Source: Nematostella vectensis (taxonomy: Eukaryota > Cnidaria > Anthozoa > Actiniaria > Edwardsiidae). From it: a DNA stretch of 64,000 bases. The translations under genes were made by a program, and so were the position numbers. Shown here piece after piece: positions 63,684 through 64,000 of the stretch. The stretch spans positions 4,957,681 to 5,021,680 of the forward strand of contig NC_064040.1 of the NCBI RefSeq assembly GCF_932526225.1. The letters run 5' to 3'. The first letter of the stretch is position 1. Each line of letters starts with the position of its first letter. The notes beneath the pieces are model-generated. The model saw nothing but the letters and a program-made list of their open reading frames with translations. It did no database searches and had not been told where the DNA came from.

Positions 63684-64000
63684 CTGAAAATGCAGATGGG
63701 GTCAAAGAGCCAGGTCAACCACACATTTTTTTAATTGTTTTTTTTGGTAGTCTAATTATGTGGTCTAATTTGAAACCTCCTAAATAACTTTTACAAAATT
63801 AAAAGTAGTATTTTATTGTGAAAAATGGCAAGAAATTAGAGACTCTTCAATGGCAACAAGCTTTTTATTTTAAAAATGGGCACAGTCCTGGAAATCTGGA
63901 TTCCATTAGCAGAATTAAAAATCCAACATGTGAGTTGTTTATTCGATACATATCTCAGTTCACACAGCTAACTTTAAACATACTAAATAGTTGCTTGGTA
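63684..64000. other. PPP2R5 intron sequence to the window edge
   Basis: AT-rich intron upstream of the first visible PPP2R5 exon. A TTTTCAG acceptor ends at 63684. No exon or other feature recognised. Confidence 0.6.

Overview
The window is animal genomic DNA. It carries multi-exon genes with GT-AG introns, a CR1/L2-type LINE, many short inverted-repeat transposons and abundant minisatellites. The organism cannot be named from the sequence. An early-branching metazoan, probably an anthozoan cnidarian (sea anemone or coral), fits the gene content, short introns and repeat types, but this is inference.

From 1 to about 49.2 kb lies a head-to-tail array of four ABCC4/MRP4-like ABC transporter genes on the + strand (copies A to D). 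A enters the window inside its intron 2, so its first two exons are missing. B (13178-20366), C (25156-34424) and D (38421-49167) are complete seven-exon genes. Their exons splice in frame into about 1,250 residues with the order TMD1-NBD1-TMD2-NBD2. Intron 2 of every copy holds a 21-bp polypurine minisatellite, which reaches about 3 kb in D. The gaps after A, B and C each hold a 5'-truncated LINE fragment, a small inverted-repeat element and a shared upstream block with hairpins. About 10 kb is almost identical between the B/C and C/D units, and this identity stops inside exon 4 of D.

The gap between A and B is the richest. Its LINE keeps an open reverse transcriptase frame. Downstream lies a sequence with every conserved element of a type I hammerhead ribozyme, then a 344-bp foldback element. 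A 3.18-kb inverted-repeat transposon has split the upstream region of gene B. The matching places before C and D are intact empty sites.

From 50.2 to 55.7 kb on the - strand is a complete ten-exon TATDN3-like metal-dependent nuclease gene, convergent with ABCC copy D. From 58.3 kb to past the right edge on the - strand is the 3' part (nine exons) of a B56-type regulatory subunit gene of protein phosphatase 2A. The region between and inside these genes holds nested MITEs and further minisatellites with units of about 24, 35 and 38 bp.

The transporters probably export organic anions or xenobiotics at the plasma membrane, by family analogy. The two housekeeping-type genes on the right have no evident functional link to them. 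The window is best read as a recently expanded transporter cluster shaped by unequal crossing-over, gene conversion and transposon insertion.
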